In this document: positions 32,522-41,504 of the stretch, piece after piece
Layout of the letters: every line of letters begins with the position of its first letter
How positions within the stretch are numbered: position 1 is the first letter of the stretch
Assembly: GCF_014137975.1 (NCBI RefSeq)
Contig: NZ_JACGWZ010000002.1
Coordinates: 558,001 to 622,000, forward strand
Length of the DNA stretch: 64,000 nt
Origin: Halosaccharopolyspora lacisalsi
GTDB lineage: Bacteria; Actinomycetota; Actinomycetes; Mycobacteriales; Pseudonocardiaceae
Direction: 5' to 3'
Position numbers and translations under genes: made by a program
Notes under the pieces: model-generated
Seen by the model: the letters and a program-made list of their open reading frames with translations, nothing else
Database searches by the model: none
Told to the model about the DNA's origin: nothing

Positions 32522-34012
32522 GTGTTCAGGAGGATCGCAATCGCCCGCCTCAGTTTGGCGACCACTTTTCGTGCGCTGAAGCATCCCAATTATCGGCGCT
32601 GGGCCACGGCCGACTTCGTGTCGGTCTCCGGCGCGTGGATGCAGAACCTCGGATTGAACTGGCTCGTGCTGACCATGACCGGTTCCGCCGGTCTGCTCGG
32701 CCTGTCACTGCTGTTCCAGGCACTGCCACGAATCCTGCTCGGGTCGTGGGCCGGTGCCGTCGCCGACCGCTGGCGGGCGCGCCGCGTGCTGGTCGTGACC
32801 CAAACGCTGCACGCGATGCTGGCGCTGACCCTGGCCGCGGTGGCATGGACTCACGCTCCACTCACCCTCGTATACGGCATCGCGCTGCTCTCCGGCACCG
32901 TGACCGTGTTCGACGGCCCGGCCCTCGGCCGCTTCGCCTCCCAACTCGTCTCACGCGACGAGCTCGGCAACGCGCTGAGCCTGGGCTCGGTGATCAGCTC
33001 GGGCGGCAGGATCCTCGGCATGAGCATGGCCGGGGCTCTGGTGGGCATCACCGGAGAGGGCTGGCTGTTCGTGATCAACTCGTTGAGCTTCGTCGGCGTA
33101 CTGGTCGCGCTCATGCGGATCCGCTCGAATCGGATGTACCAGCTGGCCACCAGCCCACCCGAACGGGCGGGCGCGATGGCGGGCCTGCGCTACGTCCTCG
33201 GTCACCGGTCGATGATCGTGGTGTTCCTGCTGAGCTTCATGCTCTCCAGCCTGGGCCGCAACTACCAGGTGACCATGGCCGCGATGAGCAACGGCCCGCT
33301 GGGCACGGGCGCCGCCGGGTACGGTGTGCTGTCGGTGGTCTTCGCTGTCGGCACGATCCTGGGCGGGTTCCTGGCCGCGTCCCGCCGCGAGCTCACCCTG
33401 CGGCTTTTGCTGGTCATGGCGTTGGCCACGAGTGTGCTGCAGCTGGTCAGCGGTTCCACGAGCATCATGTTGTTCTTCGCCGTCGTGGTGCTGCCGATCG
33501 CGGCCGGGGCCGTGGTCATCGACACCACCATCACCACGCGGGTGCAGTTGGACTCCGCCGAGGACATGCGCGGTCGCGTGCTCTCGGCCAAGGGCATGGT
33601 CACCGCGGCCTCCGGCGCCGCGGGCGGACCGGTGCTGGGGTGGTTGTCCGAGGTGTTCGGTCCCGGGCACGCCCTGCAAACAGCGGGTCTGGTCACCGGG
33701 ATGGCGACCGTCGCGGTGTGGGTGTACCTGGCACGGATGCCCGAGCGCAGGTGGTTGCCCGCCGAGCAGAAGTGGGTTCGGTTGTCCACGGAGCAGGACC
33801 ACACCGAAGCCCCCGCCGAGTCCGCTGCCGACTCCCCCGCCGAGGAGCAACCGCATTCGACATGCGAACCGCGCTGGGTGCTCAAGGAGGGAAGTCGCTG
33901 GGCCCCCGCGGAAGTGACCACCGACGAACCCCGGGACCTCGCGGACGAAGCGCAGCAGCTCACGCAGGAGATACCCGCGGGTACGCAGCAGTCGGGCACC
34001 GGCCACCGGTGA
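32522..34012 (+). CDS. MFS transporter (MFS_3/EntS-like)
   Basis: A 496-residue protein with about 11-12 membrane helices in residues 25-410 and a soluble, acidic tail of about 80 residues. N-terminal RALKHPNYRRWATADFVSVS, AGAVADRWRARRVLVVTQTL and LLSGTVTVFDGPALGRFASQ are typical of MFS_3 exporters related to EntS and macrolide exporters. The tail contains LKEGSRWAPAEVTTDEP and is unrelated to transport. The substrate is unknown. GTG 32522; the preceding 20 bases hold no strong ribosome site. It converges with the GT2 gene, 7 bp apart. Confidence 0.85.
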   Translation: MFRRIAIARLSLATTFRALKHPNYRRWATADFVSVSGAWMQNLGLNWLVLTMTGSAGLLGLSLLFQALPRILLGSWAGAVADRWRARRVLVVTQTLHAMLALTLAAVAWTHAPLTLVYGIALLSGTVTVFDGPALGRFASQLVSRDELGNALSLGSVISSGGRILGMSMAGALVGITGEGWLFVINSLSFVGVLVALMRIRSNRMYQLATSPPERAGAMAGLRYVLGHRSMIVVFLLSFMLSSLGRNYQVTMAAMSNGPLGTGAAGYGVLSVVFAVGTILGGFLAASRRELTLRLLLVMALATSVLQLVSGSTSIMLFFAVVVLPIAAGAVVIDTTITTRVQLDSAEDMRGRVLSAKGMVTAASGAAGGPVLGWLSEVFGPGHALQTAGLVTGMATVAVWVYLARMPERRWLPAEQKWVRLSTEQDHTEAPAESAADSPAEEQPHSTCEPRWVLKEGSRWAPAEVTTDEPRDLADEAQQLTQEIPAGTQQSGTGHR

Positions 34013-34019
34013 ACGGGAC

Positions 34020-34925
34020 TCACCCGACGTAGCGGCGTGCTCGCGATTGGCTTTGCGGCGTTTCGAGCAGGCGCAGGGCGTGCTCGACCCGTGCGGGCAC
34101 GACCCGCCGCTCTCGCAGCACCCACGGCAGTCCCCCCGCCGCCTCGGCGAGCGCCGCCGCCGTCGCGCGGTCCCTGGGCGCCTGGGAGAGGACGGTCGCA
34201 CTACGGCGCAACGCGCTGCGGATCGGCCTTCGCAACCAGGTCGTCCACAGCGTGTTGCGCAGACCGAGCCGGCGCCGCGCGTGGGACTGCCGATCCCCGG
34301 AAGGGCCGTGGTGGACGATCACGTCCTCGGCGTAGCACATCCACCATCCCGCGGTGGCGAGGTCCACCGCCAGCAGTTCCTCCTCACCGCCGAACCACAG
34401 CCGGGACGAGAAACCACCGACCCGGCGAAACGGTGCGGTGCGGAACATCGTGGTCCCGGCCAGGCCACCGATGACGGCGGGGCCGGGCAGCCAGGCCGGG
34501 CCGGGAACGGGCGAATCACGCAGTTCCGGGGTCAGCGGGTCCTCGGCGAGATCGGGTTCCACCAGGCAGTGGGCCGTCACCGCCCCCACGTCAGGATGGT
34601 GGTCGAGCAGCTCCGCGGCCCTGCTCAGCGCTCCGGGCTGCCACCGGATGTCGTCGTCGCAGAAGGCGACGTAGTCGGTGTCGAGGTGCTCGACGGCCAG
34701 GTTGCGCGCCACGGCCCCGAGATTGGTCGTGCTGGGCAGCAGGCGTACTTGGGGGAAGCGCTCGGCGACGGCTCGGGCGGTGCCGTCCGTGGAGCCGTTG
34801 TCGACGACGATGACCGGTGCGGCGTCGGCGAGCGTGGTCATGTGCTCGAGGGTGCGCAGCACCTCCTCACGACGGTTGTGCGTCATGACCACCACGGTCA
34901 CCCTGTCGTTTCGTTCCACCGTCAT
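34020..34925 (-). CDS. Glycosyltransferase family 2
   Basis: A 301-residue GT-A glycosyltransferase: VTVVVMTHNRREEVLRTLEH, VIVVDNGSTDGTA, LGAVARNLAVEHLDTDYVAF and CDDD (the DXD metal motif near residue 98), then an acceptor segment FGGEEELLAVDLATAGWW. It is a clear paralogue of the enzyme at 36622-37521: both share length, the EExLLAxDLAxAGW segment and a C-terminal WxxWLRRPI-type helix. It probably adds a sugar in cell-surface glycan synthesis. ATG 34925. It is divergent from the UXS-like gene. Confidence 0.85.
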   Translation of the reverse strand: MTVERNDRVTVVVMTHNRREEVLRTLEHMTTLADAAPVIVVDNGSTDGTARAVAERFPQVRLLPSTTNLGAVARNLAVEHLDTDYVAFCDDDIRWQPGALSRAAELLDHHPDVGAVTAHCLVEPDLAEDPLTPELRDSPVPGPAWLPGPAVIGGLAGTTMFRTAPFRRVGGFSSRLWFGGEEELLAVDLATAGWWMCYAEDVIVHHGPSGDRQSHARRRLGLRNTLWTTWLRRPIRSALRRSATVLSQAPRDRATAAALAEAAGGLPWVLRERRVVPARVEHALRLLETPQSQSRARRYVG

Positions 34926-35061
34926 GACCCCCTGCCGTCCGAAACCGCTGTACCCCTTCGACGGGTACCCGTCCCGGCGGTGGATACGCGTGCGGTTTGG
35001 CGCGGGCACGGGAACGGGTAGTGCACGGTGTGGAGCCGTCGCCGAGGGTGGTGCATGGGTT

Positions 35062-36078
35062 GTGAGCAATGGGTTCCGCCGTGCGGTGGTCACCGGTGGC
35101 GCGGGCTTTCTGGGCTCGCACCTGTGCCGGGAACTGGTCACCGAGGGCACGGCCGTCGTGTGCGTGGACAACCTGAGCACCGGATCCCCCGAGAACATCG
35201 CATCCCTGCGCGGGCACGCCCTCTTCGAGTTCGTCCACGGCGACGTCACCGAACTACCCGACATCGGCGGTGACTTCGACCTCGTGATGCACCTGGCTTC
35301 GCCCGCCTCTCCCCTCGACTACGCACGGCTCGCCGTCGAGACGCTCGAAGCCGGCGGGCTCGGCACGATGCGGGTGCTGGCGCTGGCGCTGCGCTGCCGG
35401 GCCCGGTTCGTGCTGGCCTCCACCAGCGAGATCTACGGGGATCCGCAACAGCACCCCCAGTCGGAGAGTTACTGGGGCCACGTCAATCCGATCGGTCCGC
35501 GTTCGGTCTACGACGAGGCCAAGCGCTACGCGGAGGCGCTGACCTCGGCGTACCACCGGCACCGCGGACTCGACGCGGGGATCGCGCGGATCTTCAACTC
35601 CTACGGGCCCCACATGCGCGCCGACGACGGTCGGATGGTGCCGACGTTCGTTCGTCAGGCCCTGGACGAACAGGCGCTCACGGTGACCGGCACCGGGGAG
35701 CAGACCCGGTCGCTGTGCTATGTCGCCGACACCGTCGGTGGACTGCTCGCGCTCGCGCACACGGACCACCCCGGCCCGGTCAACCTCGGCAATCCCGACG
35801 AGTTCCGAGTGCTCCAGCTCGCGGAGCTGATCCGCGACCTCGCGGGCTCGGGCTCACCGATCTCCCACGTCGCCGGGGTCACCGACGACCCCCGGCGGCG
35901 GTGTCCCGACATCACGCTGGCCCGTCGGGAGCTCGGGTGGTACCCCGAGTTCCGCGCCGCCGAAGGGCTGCGCAGGACCATCGCCTGGTTCTCCGGGGTC
36001 CTGAACACCGATCTGGTCACGCCCACCCCCAGCGGCCGGGTCGAATCCGCCCTGCGTGACCTCGATTCCACTTCTTGA
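35062..36078 (+). CDS. NAD-dependent epimerase/dehydratase, UDP-glucuronate decarboxylase (UXS)-like
   Basis: A 338-residue extended SDR. It has VTGGAGFLGSHLCRELV (GxxGxxG NAD motif), DLVMHLASPASPLDYA, LASTSEIYGDPQQHPQSESY, and SVYDEAKRYAEALT (YxxxK with Tyr-Asp-Glu-Ala-Lys) followed by RIFNSYGPHMRADDGRMVP. These are hallmarks of UDP-glucuronate decarboxylases, which make UDP-xylose. The UDP-glucose dehydrogenase at 44347-45660 could supply UDP-glucuronate. GTG 35062 was chosen, with GAGGGTGG upstream. Its 3' end overlaps an antisense GAF-domain frame. Confidence 0.85.
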   Translation: MSNGFRRAVVTGGAGFLGSHLCRELVTEGTAVVCVDNLSTGSPENIASLRGHALFEFVHGDVTELPDIGGDFDLVMHLASPASPLDYARLAVETLEAGGLGTMRVLALALRCRARFVLASTSEIYGDPQQHPQSESYWGHVNPIGPRSVYDEAKRYAEALTSAYHRHRGLDAGIARIFNSYGPHMRADDGRMVPTFVRQALDEQALTVTGTGEQTRSLCYVADTVGGLLALAHTDHPGPVNLGNPDEFRVLQLAELIRDLAGSGSPISHVAGVTDDPRRRCPDITLARRELGWYPEFRAAEGLRRTIAWFSGVLNTDLVTPTPSGRVESALRDLDSTS

Positions 36079-36609
36079 GGTGATCTCGCGGAGAGCGCGC
36101 ACGACCGCGGTGATCAGCGCCGTACCGTTCCCACCGCCGGTCCCGTCGAAGACGTCGAAGGCGTGTGCCCGCGCGCAGTACAGGTTCAAGGTGATCGCGA
36201 CACGGCCGTCCTCGGTCAGTGGTGCGCACAGGAAGCTGTGCACGCGCTCCTCACGGGCACTGCGCACGAAGCGCGGCCAGTGCAGGCGCACCTGCGTCGT
36301 ATCGGCCACGACGAGTCCACCGGTGTGCGCTGCCCGCACGCTGGGACCGTCGTCCACCTCGTACTGAACCGCATCGAGGCGATGCGCCTGTTCGTGGGTG
36401 CAGGCGACGAACTCGGCGGAACGCGAGTGCGGCGCGACCAGACTGGCCGTGCTCGGCACAGGCAGCGACGCCACCACACCGCGCAGCGCTGCCTGCGGCG
36501 AGTTCCGCCCGTGTTGGCCGAGCTCGGTCAGCACCTCGGCCAGCGCCCGGAGGACACGGGAGGAAACCTCGGTGACGGTTCGTCGCCCCTGCCCGCTTCG
36601 CGTCGCCAT
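35854..36609 (-). CDS. GAF-domain protein with possibly extended C-terminus
   Basis: A 251-codon frame. Residues about 15-165 look like the GAF domain of actinomycete GAF-ANTAR regulators (LRALAEVLTELGQHG, YEVDDGPSVRAAHTGGLVVA, HSFLCAPLTEDGRVAITLNL, AFDVFDG). No ANTAR RNA-binding domain follows. Instead the last 75 residues (beginning GGFDPAAGGGRDQIGVQDPG) are Gly/Pro-rich and are simply antisense to the end of the UXS-like gene. The protein probably lost its natural C-terminus. ATG 36609. It lies in tandem with, and 3' of, the GT2/pyruvyl-transferase pair on the minus strand. Confidence 0.6.
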   Translation of the reverse strand: MATRSGQGRRTVTEVSSRVLRALAEVLTELGQHGRNSPQAALRGVVASLPVPSTASLVAPHSRSAEFVACTHEQAHRLDAVQYEVDDGPSVRAAHTGGLVVADTTQVRLHWPRFVRSAREERVHSFLCAPLTEDGRVAITLNLYCARAHAFDVFDGTGGGNGTALITAVVRALREITSRSGIEVTQGGFDPAAGGGRDQIGVQDPGEPGDGPAQPFGGAELGVPPELPTGQRDVGTPPPGVVGDPGDVGDR

Positions 36610-36621
36610 ATCGCCACTCCG

Positions 36622-37521
36622 TCAGTGCCCGTGCCCCTGCTCGACGAGACCGACCCGGCGCTCGACGTCGGCCGGCAGCACAGCACGTCGCCGCAGCGCC
36701 GTGGGCAGTTTCCCGAGCGTGGCCACCGCGACCCGGCGCGCCTGGGGATCGCGCCGCGCGTTCCCCAGGAGTCCGGCCGTGCGCTTCGCCGCCGTCGACA
36801 GCGGGCGCCGCATCCAGTCGATGAGGAGGTTGTTGCGCCACTCGACGTCCCCGCGCCGAGAGCCGTCCCGACGGTGCTCGGCCGGATGGTGGTGCGCGCG
36901 CACCGTGTCGACGTACACGAGCTCCCACCCGGCCGCCGCCAGGTCGTAGGCCAGCAGTTTCTCCTCGGCGACGAAGAACAGGGTGGGACCGAATCCGCCC
37001 GCCTCGAAGAAGGCCCGCCGACGGACCACGGCCGAGCAGGCCATGAATCCCAGGACGGACGGTCCGGGGAGTCCGGGGGCCGTGCCCAGCGGACTTCGCC
37101 GCATGAGGTCACCGACGGGGTCGGGCCGGCCCTGCTCCCCGACCAGGGTTCGTGCCGCGAGCAGCCCCACTCCGGGATGTTCGTCGAGCAGTTCCTCGGC
37201 GCGGGACAGGGCGGTGGGGTGCCACCAGGAATCGTCGTCGCTGAAAGCGACATAGGGTGTCCGCGCGCAGAGCACGCCGAGATTGCGGCCCACCGCTCCC
37301 CTGTTGCGCGGCAGACGCAGCAGGCGGACGTCGGGACGGTGGCGCATCACGGTCTCGGCGGTGTCGTCCTGCGAAGCGTTGTCCACGACGACGATCGGGG
37401 CGGGCGGATCGAGGCGGTCGAGAGCACGCAGCGTTCGCATCAGGTACTCGCGGCGGTTCCTGGTCGCGATGACCACGGTCGTCCGCGGCCCGTCAGGGTG
37501 TGTCGGCCGCTGTGTCGTCAT
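36622..37521 (-). CDS. Glycosyltransferase family 2
   Basis: A 299-residue GT2 enzyme: TTVVIATRNRREYLMRTLRA, PIVVVDNASQDDTAETVM, LPRNRGAVGRNLGV, FSDDD metal motif near residue 100 and FFVAEEKLLAYDLAAAGW. Paralogous to 34020-34925. The ATG at 37521 overlaps the stop of the pyruvyl-transferase gene (ATGA), so the two are co-translated and should act on the same glycan. It is followed by the GAF-domain gene after 12 bp. Confidence 0.85.
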   Translation of the reverse strand: MTTQRPTHPDGPRTTVVIATRNRREYLMRTLRALDRLDPPAPIVVVDNASQDDTAETVMRHRPDVRLLRLPRNRGAVGRNLGVLCARTPYVAFSDDDSWWHPTALSRAEELLDEHPGVGLLAARTLVGEQGRPDPVGDLMRRSPLGTAPGLPGPSVLGFMACSAVVRRRAFFEAGGFGPTLFFVAEEKLLAYDLAAAGWELVYVDTVRAHHHPAEHRRDGSRRGDVEWRNNLLIDWMRRPLSTAAKRTAGLLGNARRDPQARRVAVATLGKLPTALRRRAVLPADVERRVGLVEQGHGH

Positions 37522-38438
37522 GCCGGCTCCGGGGCCGCGGGGCTGGCTTCGAGCTCGTCGAGCAGCGCCGTCACCAAGTGGTGCGTTCCCCCGAAACCGT
37601 TGGTGCGTTCGCGGGCCAGCGCGTGGGCTTCCGAGGACCGGCACCAGCCCCACCACCGGTCCAGCACGGCGAAGGCGTCCGCGTCCCCGTCCTGGATTTG
37701 TTCGGCCGCCACCGTCGCGGGCCACCGCCACGCCGCGGCCTGGGCGGTGACCTTGCCACCACCGGCCACCGGGTCCAGGGCCAGTGCGGGAACGGACTGG
37801 GACAGGGCCAGCAACAACCCGTGCAACCTCGAGGTCACGACCACGTCGACCCGGGCGAACAACGCGGCGCACTGCTCCGGGCTCGAGCACAGCCGCCAGT
37901 CGCCGGTGTCGAGTCTGGTCTCCAGCGGCAGCGGGGCGTGGTCGCGGTGATCGAGCCAGTCCAGCAGGCATCGATGCACGCTGTCGTGGCGGCGCCGATC
38001 GGAGTACTCGCCCTGACCCGGAGCCAGGACGACACCGACGACCGGGACGTCGGGGCGCCGCGGTGGACACGCGAGGTCCCGGGCGGGGCCGGTCAGGCCG
38101 TCCCTGGCGAAGATCCCGTGGAACCCGGTCACCGCCGGATCGTCCGGGTCCACCACCGAGACTCCGACCGCGAGGCGGCGGCACCGGGCGTAGCGACGAT
38201 GCAGGTCCCGCACCTGCCATCCGTGAGCGGGGCCGCACGCGAAGACGAGGTGCGTGTAGTCCTGCGGCCACGCCCGATCCAGGGTGAGGCAACCGGGGGC
38301 GAACTTCGGGCTCCAAACCGTGTCGTGGGCGATGCCGGCCGACGCGAGAGCTTCGGCGATCCTTCGCATGCTGAGCACGTCACCGGCCGTGGCCTCACCG
38401 TGCAGGAAACTCGGCCATCCCACCAGCAACACGCGCAC
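37518..38438 (-). CDS. Polysaccharide pyruvyl transferase family protein
   Basis: A 306-residue protein of the CsaB/WcaK fold. The N-terminus reads VRVLLVGWPSFLHGEATAGD, and conserved elements include VGVSVVDPDDPAV and VVVTSRLHGLLLALSQSVPA (the SRLHGLIxA motif of pyruvyl transferases). Family members transfer pyruvate from PEP to a sugar to form a ketal, giving the polymer negative charge. GTG 38438 follows GGGAGGCGAG. First gene of a short operon with the GT2 at 36622. Confidence 0.8.
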   Translation of the reverse strand: MRVLLVGWPSFLHGEATAGDVLSMRRIAEALASAGIAHDTVWSPKFAPGCLTLDRAWPQDYTHLVFACGPAHGWQVRDLHRRYARCRRLAVGVSVVDPDDPAVTGFHGIFARDGLTGPARDLACPPRRPDVPVVGVVLAPGQGEYSDRRRHDSVHRCLLDWLDHRDHAPLPLETRLDTGDWRLCSSPEQCAALFARVDVVVTSRLHGLLLALSQSVPALALDPVAGGGKVTAQAAAWRWPATVAAEQIQDGDADAFAVLDRWWGWCRSSEAHALARERTNGFGGTHHLVTALLDELEASPAAPEPA

Positions 38439-38654
38439 GACGACTCGCCTCCCTCCGAACGCACTGAACACCCGTCCGGGCGACACGCGGTTCAGACCTG
38501 TTGCCGCACGACTACCCGATTCCCACGAACGGCACACGCGGCCCGGATCTCACCTGTCGGGCTCAGCCGACGGTGACGGGGCTCCTGCTCGGGGGCGGCG
38601 CTGCCCCGCGGGGCCGGGTTCTCGCGGGGCAGGAGACCGAAGGCGAGCGCGGCC

Positions 38655-38900
38655 GTGCGTGACCTGGTCGAGCGCGACCTCGTCGCCCGCGAGCGCGACC
38701 CGGCCGACCGGCGGGTCATCCAGCTCCTCCCGACCGAGAAGTCGCCGGCCGCGAAAGAAGCCATCAACACCGTGTGGTCCGGCACCATCCGGACCGCGAT
38801 GACCAGGCTCAGCAACGAACAGGTCGCGAGCATCGAGGCCACGTCCGGAGCGCTGCAGGCCCTGCACACCGAGCGGCCCACGCCACCGTCGGACCGGTGA
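38655..38900 (+). pseudogene. MarR-family C-terminal fragment
   Basis: About 80 residues matching the second half of a MarR regulator: VRDLVERDLVARERDPADRR (wing of the winged helix), VIQLLPTEKSPAAKEAINTV, and NEQVASIEATSGALQAL (dimerisation helix). The N-terminal helices and recognition helix are missing; the frame upstream (to about 38600) is unrelated. Likely a remnant, though GTG 38655 could still start a short product. Confidence 0.65.
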
Positions 38901-38922
38901 AGCAGGACGATCTCGCGAAGAC

Positions 38923-38968
38923 GCACGAGTCGGTGTCCTGCGTCCGGCCGCAGGACACCGACTCGTGC
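38923..38968. terminator. 20-bp-stem bidirectional hairpin
   Basis: A 20-base arm at 38923-38942 and its exact complement at 38949-38968, with a 6-base loop. It lies between the plus-strand MarR fragment and the minus-strand GDPD gene, both pointing at it. Confidence 0.8.
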
Positions 38969-39020
38969 CGATCCTCCGTACCTCCCGCGCGGGTCGCGGG
39001 AGTCGCGATGAGGGGTGAAC

Positions 39021-39869
39021 TCAGTGCATCACGCCGTACAGCACGTCCGGGCGGTTGCTGATGATCCCGTCGACACCGCGATCGAGCAGGGTGCGCATCC
39101 TGTCCGAATCGTCGACCGTGTACGGGCTGATCGTCATGCCGTGCGCGTGCACGTCGGCGACGTACTCCGGAGTCGCCTCGGAGTGGTGCGGGTTGACCTG
39201 GTCGGAATAGGTGGCCACCTCGGCGAGCCGATCGGTACTCGGGGCACCGAGGACACCGACCTCGACCTGCGGAAGCAGGTCGTGGAAGTGACGGACGAAA
39301 TCCCAGTCGAAGCTCTGCACGACCAAGCGCCGCCCGGTCGGATCGGGTCGTACCCAGTGCGGCCGCTGCTTTAGTTCATCGGCGATGCGCTGCCCGATGC
39401 CCGGGTACAGGTCGGGGGATTTCACTTCGAGGAGCAGTCCGGCCCGTGTGTGCTCGAGCAGGTCCAGCACCTCGGACAGGGTCGGGACGGGCTGCCCCGC
39501 GTACTTCGGGGACTTCCACGAGCCGGCGTCCAGGCCGCGAATCTCGGCGAAGGTGAAGTCGGCGACCCGCCACGGCGCGCGATCGGGGTACTTCTGCTCG
39601 ACGTCGGTGGTGCGGGCCAGGGTCGTATCGTGGATCACGACCAGCCGGTCGTCCTTGGTTCGCTGGACGTCGACCTCGACGAGGTCGCTTTTCATCTCGA
39701 CGCCCAGTCGGACCGCGGCCAGCGTGTTTTCCGGCGCGTAGGCCGAAGCACCTCGATGGGCGATGTTCGCGGCCTGGTCCCGGGACGCGGTGCCGGCGGA
39801 AGCGACCGGTGTCGCAACGGTCAGAGCCAGCAGCGCACTCGCGGCAACGACCGCAAAGCGGTGCAGCAT
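39021..39869 (-). CDS. Secreted glycerophosphodiester phosphodiesterase
   Basis: A 282-residue GDPD TIM barrel with an N-terminal signal peptide (MLHRFAVVAASALLALTVAT, cleavage near VASAG). Catalytic motifs are IAHRGASAYAPENT (active-site His and Arg, Glu), EVDVQRTKDDRLVVIHD (metal ligands Glu/Asp and His) and LLLEVKSPD. It hydrolyses glycerophosphodiesters to glycerol-3-phosphate outside the cell, recovering phosphate or glycerol from lipids or teichoic acids. ATG 39869 follows AGAGGAAC. It ends at a strong hairpin. Monocistronic. Confidence 0.92.
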   Translation of the reverse strand: MLHRFAVVAASALLALTVATPVASAGTASRDQAANIAHRGASAYAPENTLAAVRLGVEMKSDLVEVDVQRTKDDRLVVIHDTTLARTTDVEQKYPDRAPWRVADFTFAEIRGLDAGSWKSPKYAGQPVPTLSEVLDLLEHTRAGLLLEVKSPDLYPGIGQRIADELKQRPHWVRPDPTGRRLVVQSFDWDFVRHFHDLLPQVEVGVLGAPSTDRLAEVATYSDQVNPHHSEATPEYVADVHAHGMTISPYTVDDSDRMRTLLDRGVDGIISNRPDVLYGVMH

Positions 39870-40345
39870 GCCTGTTCCTCTCTTGAGCGGCAAACGACCA
39901 AACTATTCTGCTGATCGCTGTTGAACAGCGCATGGTTCACGGGTGTCACGGCAACGTCAACACCGTGAAGGAAGCACCGACAGGTTCGGGGGTGCGACGA
40001 GTCGGCCACGGACCTATCGTCGGCGGTGGACCGTCCTCAGCTCGCAGCGCAGCCCGGAAGGCACGGGGTTGTGCCCCGCACAGCTTCCTGCACTGCCGAC
40101 GACGCGAACCGCGTGACTGCTCAGGACATGACCGAGGTGCACTCCTGCTACGCTCGTCTGACCGCAGAGCGGCGCCCGGACGCCCTCCGCCCCCTCGCCC
40201 GTCTGACCGGCACTGCTTCGCCCGCTGATGGCCACCGCGCCGGAGGTCGAGGACGACAGCGACTACCGGGAGATCGAGCTCGATCACGAAGCGGGCGAGG
40301 AACAGTCGGAGGCGCTGGAACAGCCGCTCCGGGGCACTCCGTTGA
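39870..40345. other. 476-bp region without supported gene
   Basis: Contains the GDPD promoter. A plus-strand frame at 40228-40485 begins with a protein-like EDDSDYREIELDHEAGEEQS but is antisense to the end of the next gene and then becomes Arg/Ser-rich. I could not support it or any minus-strand alternative. Confidence 0.35.
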
Positions 40346-40897
40346 TCAGGAACTCGCAGCGAGCAGTCCGTCGCCCTTCCCGGAGCGCAGCGGTGAGCCC
40401 GACTGCTTCGAGGCGATGCGCGACAGCGAAGCCGAGGCAACAGCGAGAGCGACGAGACGCACCGCGTTCGTCCTGTGCCACGTGACGATCAGCCGGTGCC
40501 GGTCGTGCTCGCTCAGCGGCTCGTCGGAGGCCAGCAGGTACAGGTTCACCGACCGTACGAGGTAGGTGCTCAGCGCCGCTGCCAACGCCATGCTCACCGA
40601 CGTCGTCGTGATCAAGCGCCGGTCGCCGCCGGACTGCCAGCTCTGCACCAGCGTGACCGCCGTCGCACCGAACGCCAGGGGCGCAACCGGTGCGTAGTAC
40701 CGGACCGGACTCCCCGGCCCGGCGAGTCGGGGTGCGCGCTGTTCTCGGGCGTCCGCCAGAAGCTGCGGCATCCCGACCAAGCCTTCGTAGACGTTGCCGA
40801 AGAACCAGGCGGTTCGGCCGAAACGCGCCACTGTTCGCGACCACGATCGAGGCCGCCCCGGCGTTCTGCGGATGTTCACAGCTCGGAATGGTGCCAC
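40346..40897 (-). CDS. DUF1772-like membrane protein
   Basis: A 183-residue protein with four hydrophobic segments (RTAWFFGNVYEGLVGMPQLL, YYAPVAPLAFGATAVTLVQS, TTSVSMALAAALSTYLVRSV and NAVRLVALAVASASLSRIAS) and a conserved NxYLxxxDEPLSEHDRHRLI-like loop between helices three and four. The arrangement, with an Asn in helix one and a polar HRLIVTWHRTNAVR segment, resembles DUF1772/anthrone-oxygenase-like proteins. Function unknown. Start ATG 40897 is uncertain; the first 25 residues are basic. Confidence 0.6.
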   Translation of the reverse strand: MAPFRAVNIRRTPGRPRSWSRTVARFGRTAWFFGNVYEGLVGMPQLLADAREQRAPRLAGPGSPVRYYAPVAPLAFGATAVTLVQSWQSGGDRRLITTTSVSMALAAALSTYLVRSVNLYLLASDEPLSEHDRHRLIVTWHRTNAVRLVALAVASASLSRIASKQSGSPLRSGKGDGLLAASS

Positions 40898-41114
40898 GGT
40901 TCAACCACGTCTACCCGTTCGCAGCATCGATCCGCCGGCGACAGGACAGTTCGGGAAGGCTCGCCCGCGCAGAGGCCATTCGGGAGTCGGTCACCGAAGT
41001 GGACTCGGTGGTAGATTCCCGAGCCGAGATCGACGGGGGCTGCCGTACCACCGAATCACCGACCGTCCGCCCACGTGGACACCGGTCCACTCGTCCGCAC
41101 CGAGGGAGCAGGCC

Positions 41115-41372
41115 ATGACCGTCGACGAGATCACCGAGCGGTGCCGCTGGGCGCGCACCCACAACGACGGGCATCCCTCGGAAGCGTGGTCGACCGGCGA
41201 GCAGCTGGCCGTCGCCCTGGTCCTGCGCGACAAGGAACACCTGTCCGCGACGGGCTACACGACCGAGCAGGCCGCCGAGCGGATCTGCGACGAAGCGCAG
41301 CTGTCGGCGTTCGCCCTGACGGGCTGGCTCAACGACATCCGCACCGCCCTGGACAGCGAGCACCGTAGCTGA
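41115..41372 (+). CDS. Small conserved hypothetical protein
   Basis: An 85-residue acidic protein (MTVDEITERCRWARTHNDGH, WSTGEQLAVALVLRDKEHLS and TGYTTEQAAERICDEAQLSA). Similar short proteins with the WSTGEELAVALVL pattern are recalled from related actinomycetes without known role. ATG 41115 follows GAGGGAGCAGG. No cofactor or membrane motif. Confidence 0.65.
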   Translation: MTVDEITERCRWARTHNDGHPSEAWSTGEQLAVALVLRDKEHLSATGYTTEQAAERICDEAQLSAFALTGWLNDIRTALDSEHRS

Positions 41373-41504
41373 ACCCGCCAGCAGGGCCCACTGCGAGCGC
41401 GAACGCGTCCGAACGGCTTGACCGAACCCGCAGGTACGTCAGTTCACGATCCGCTGGAGCCGACGGTGTCCGGTGTTCCGACGCGCGAGCCCCGCCGAAC
41501 GTCA

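Noticed and set aside
40228-40485. Possible small acidic protein (EDDSDYREIELDHEAGEEQS)
   Set aside because: It overlaps the 3' end of the opposite DUF1772-like gene, turns into Arg/Ser-rich sequence and lacks a ribosome site.
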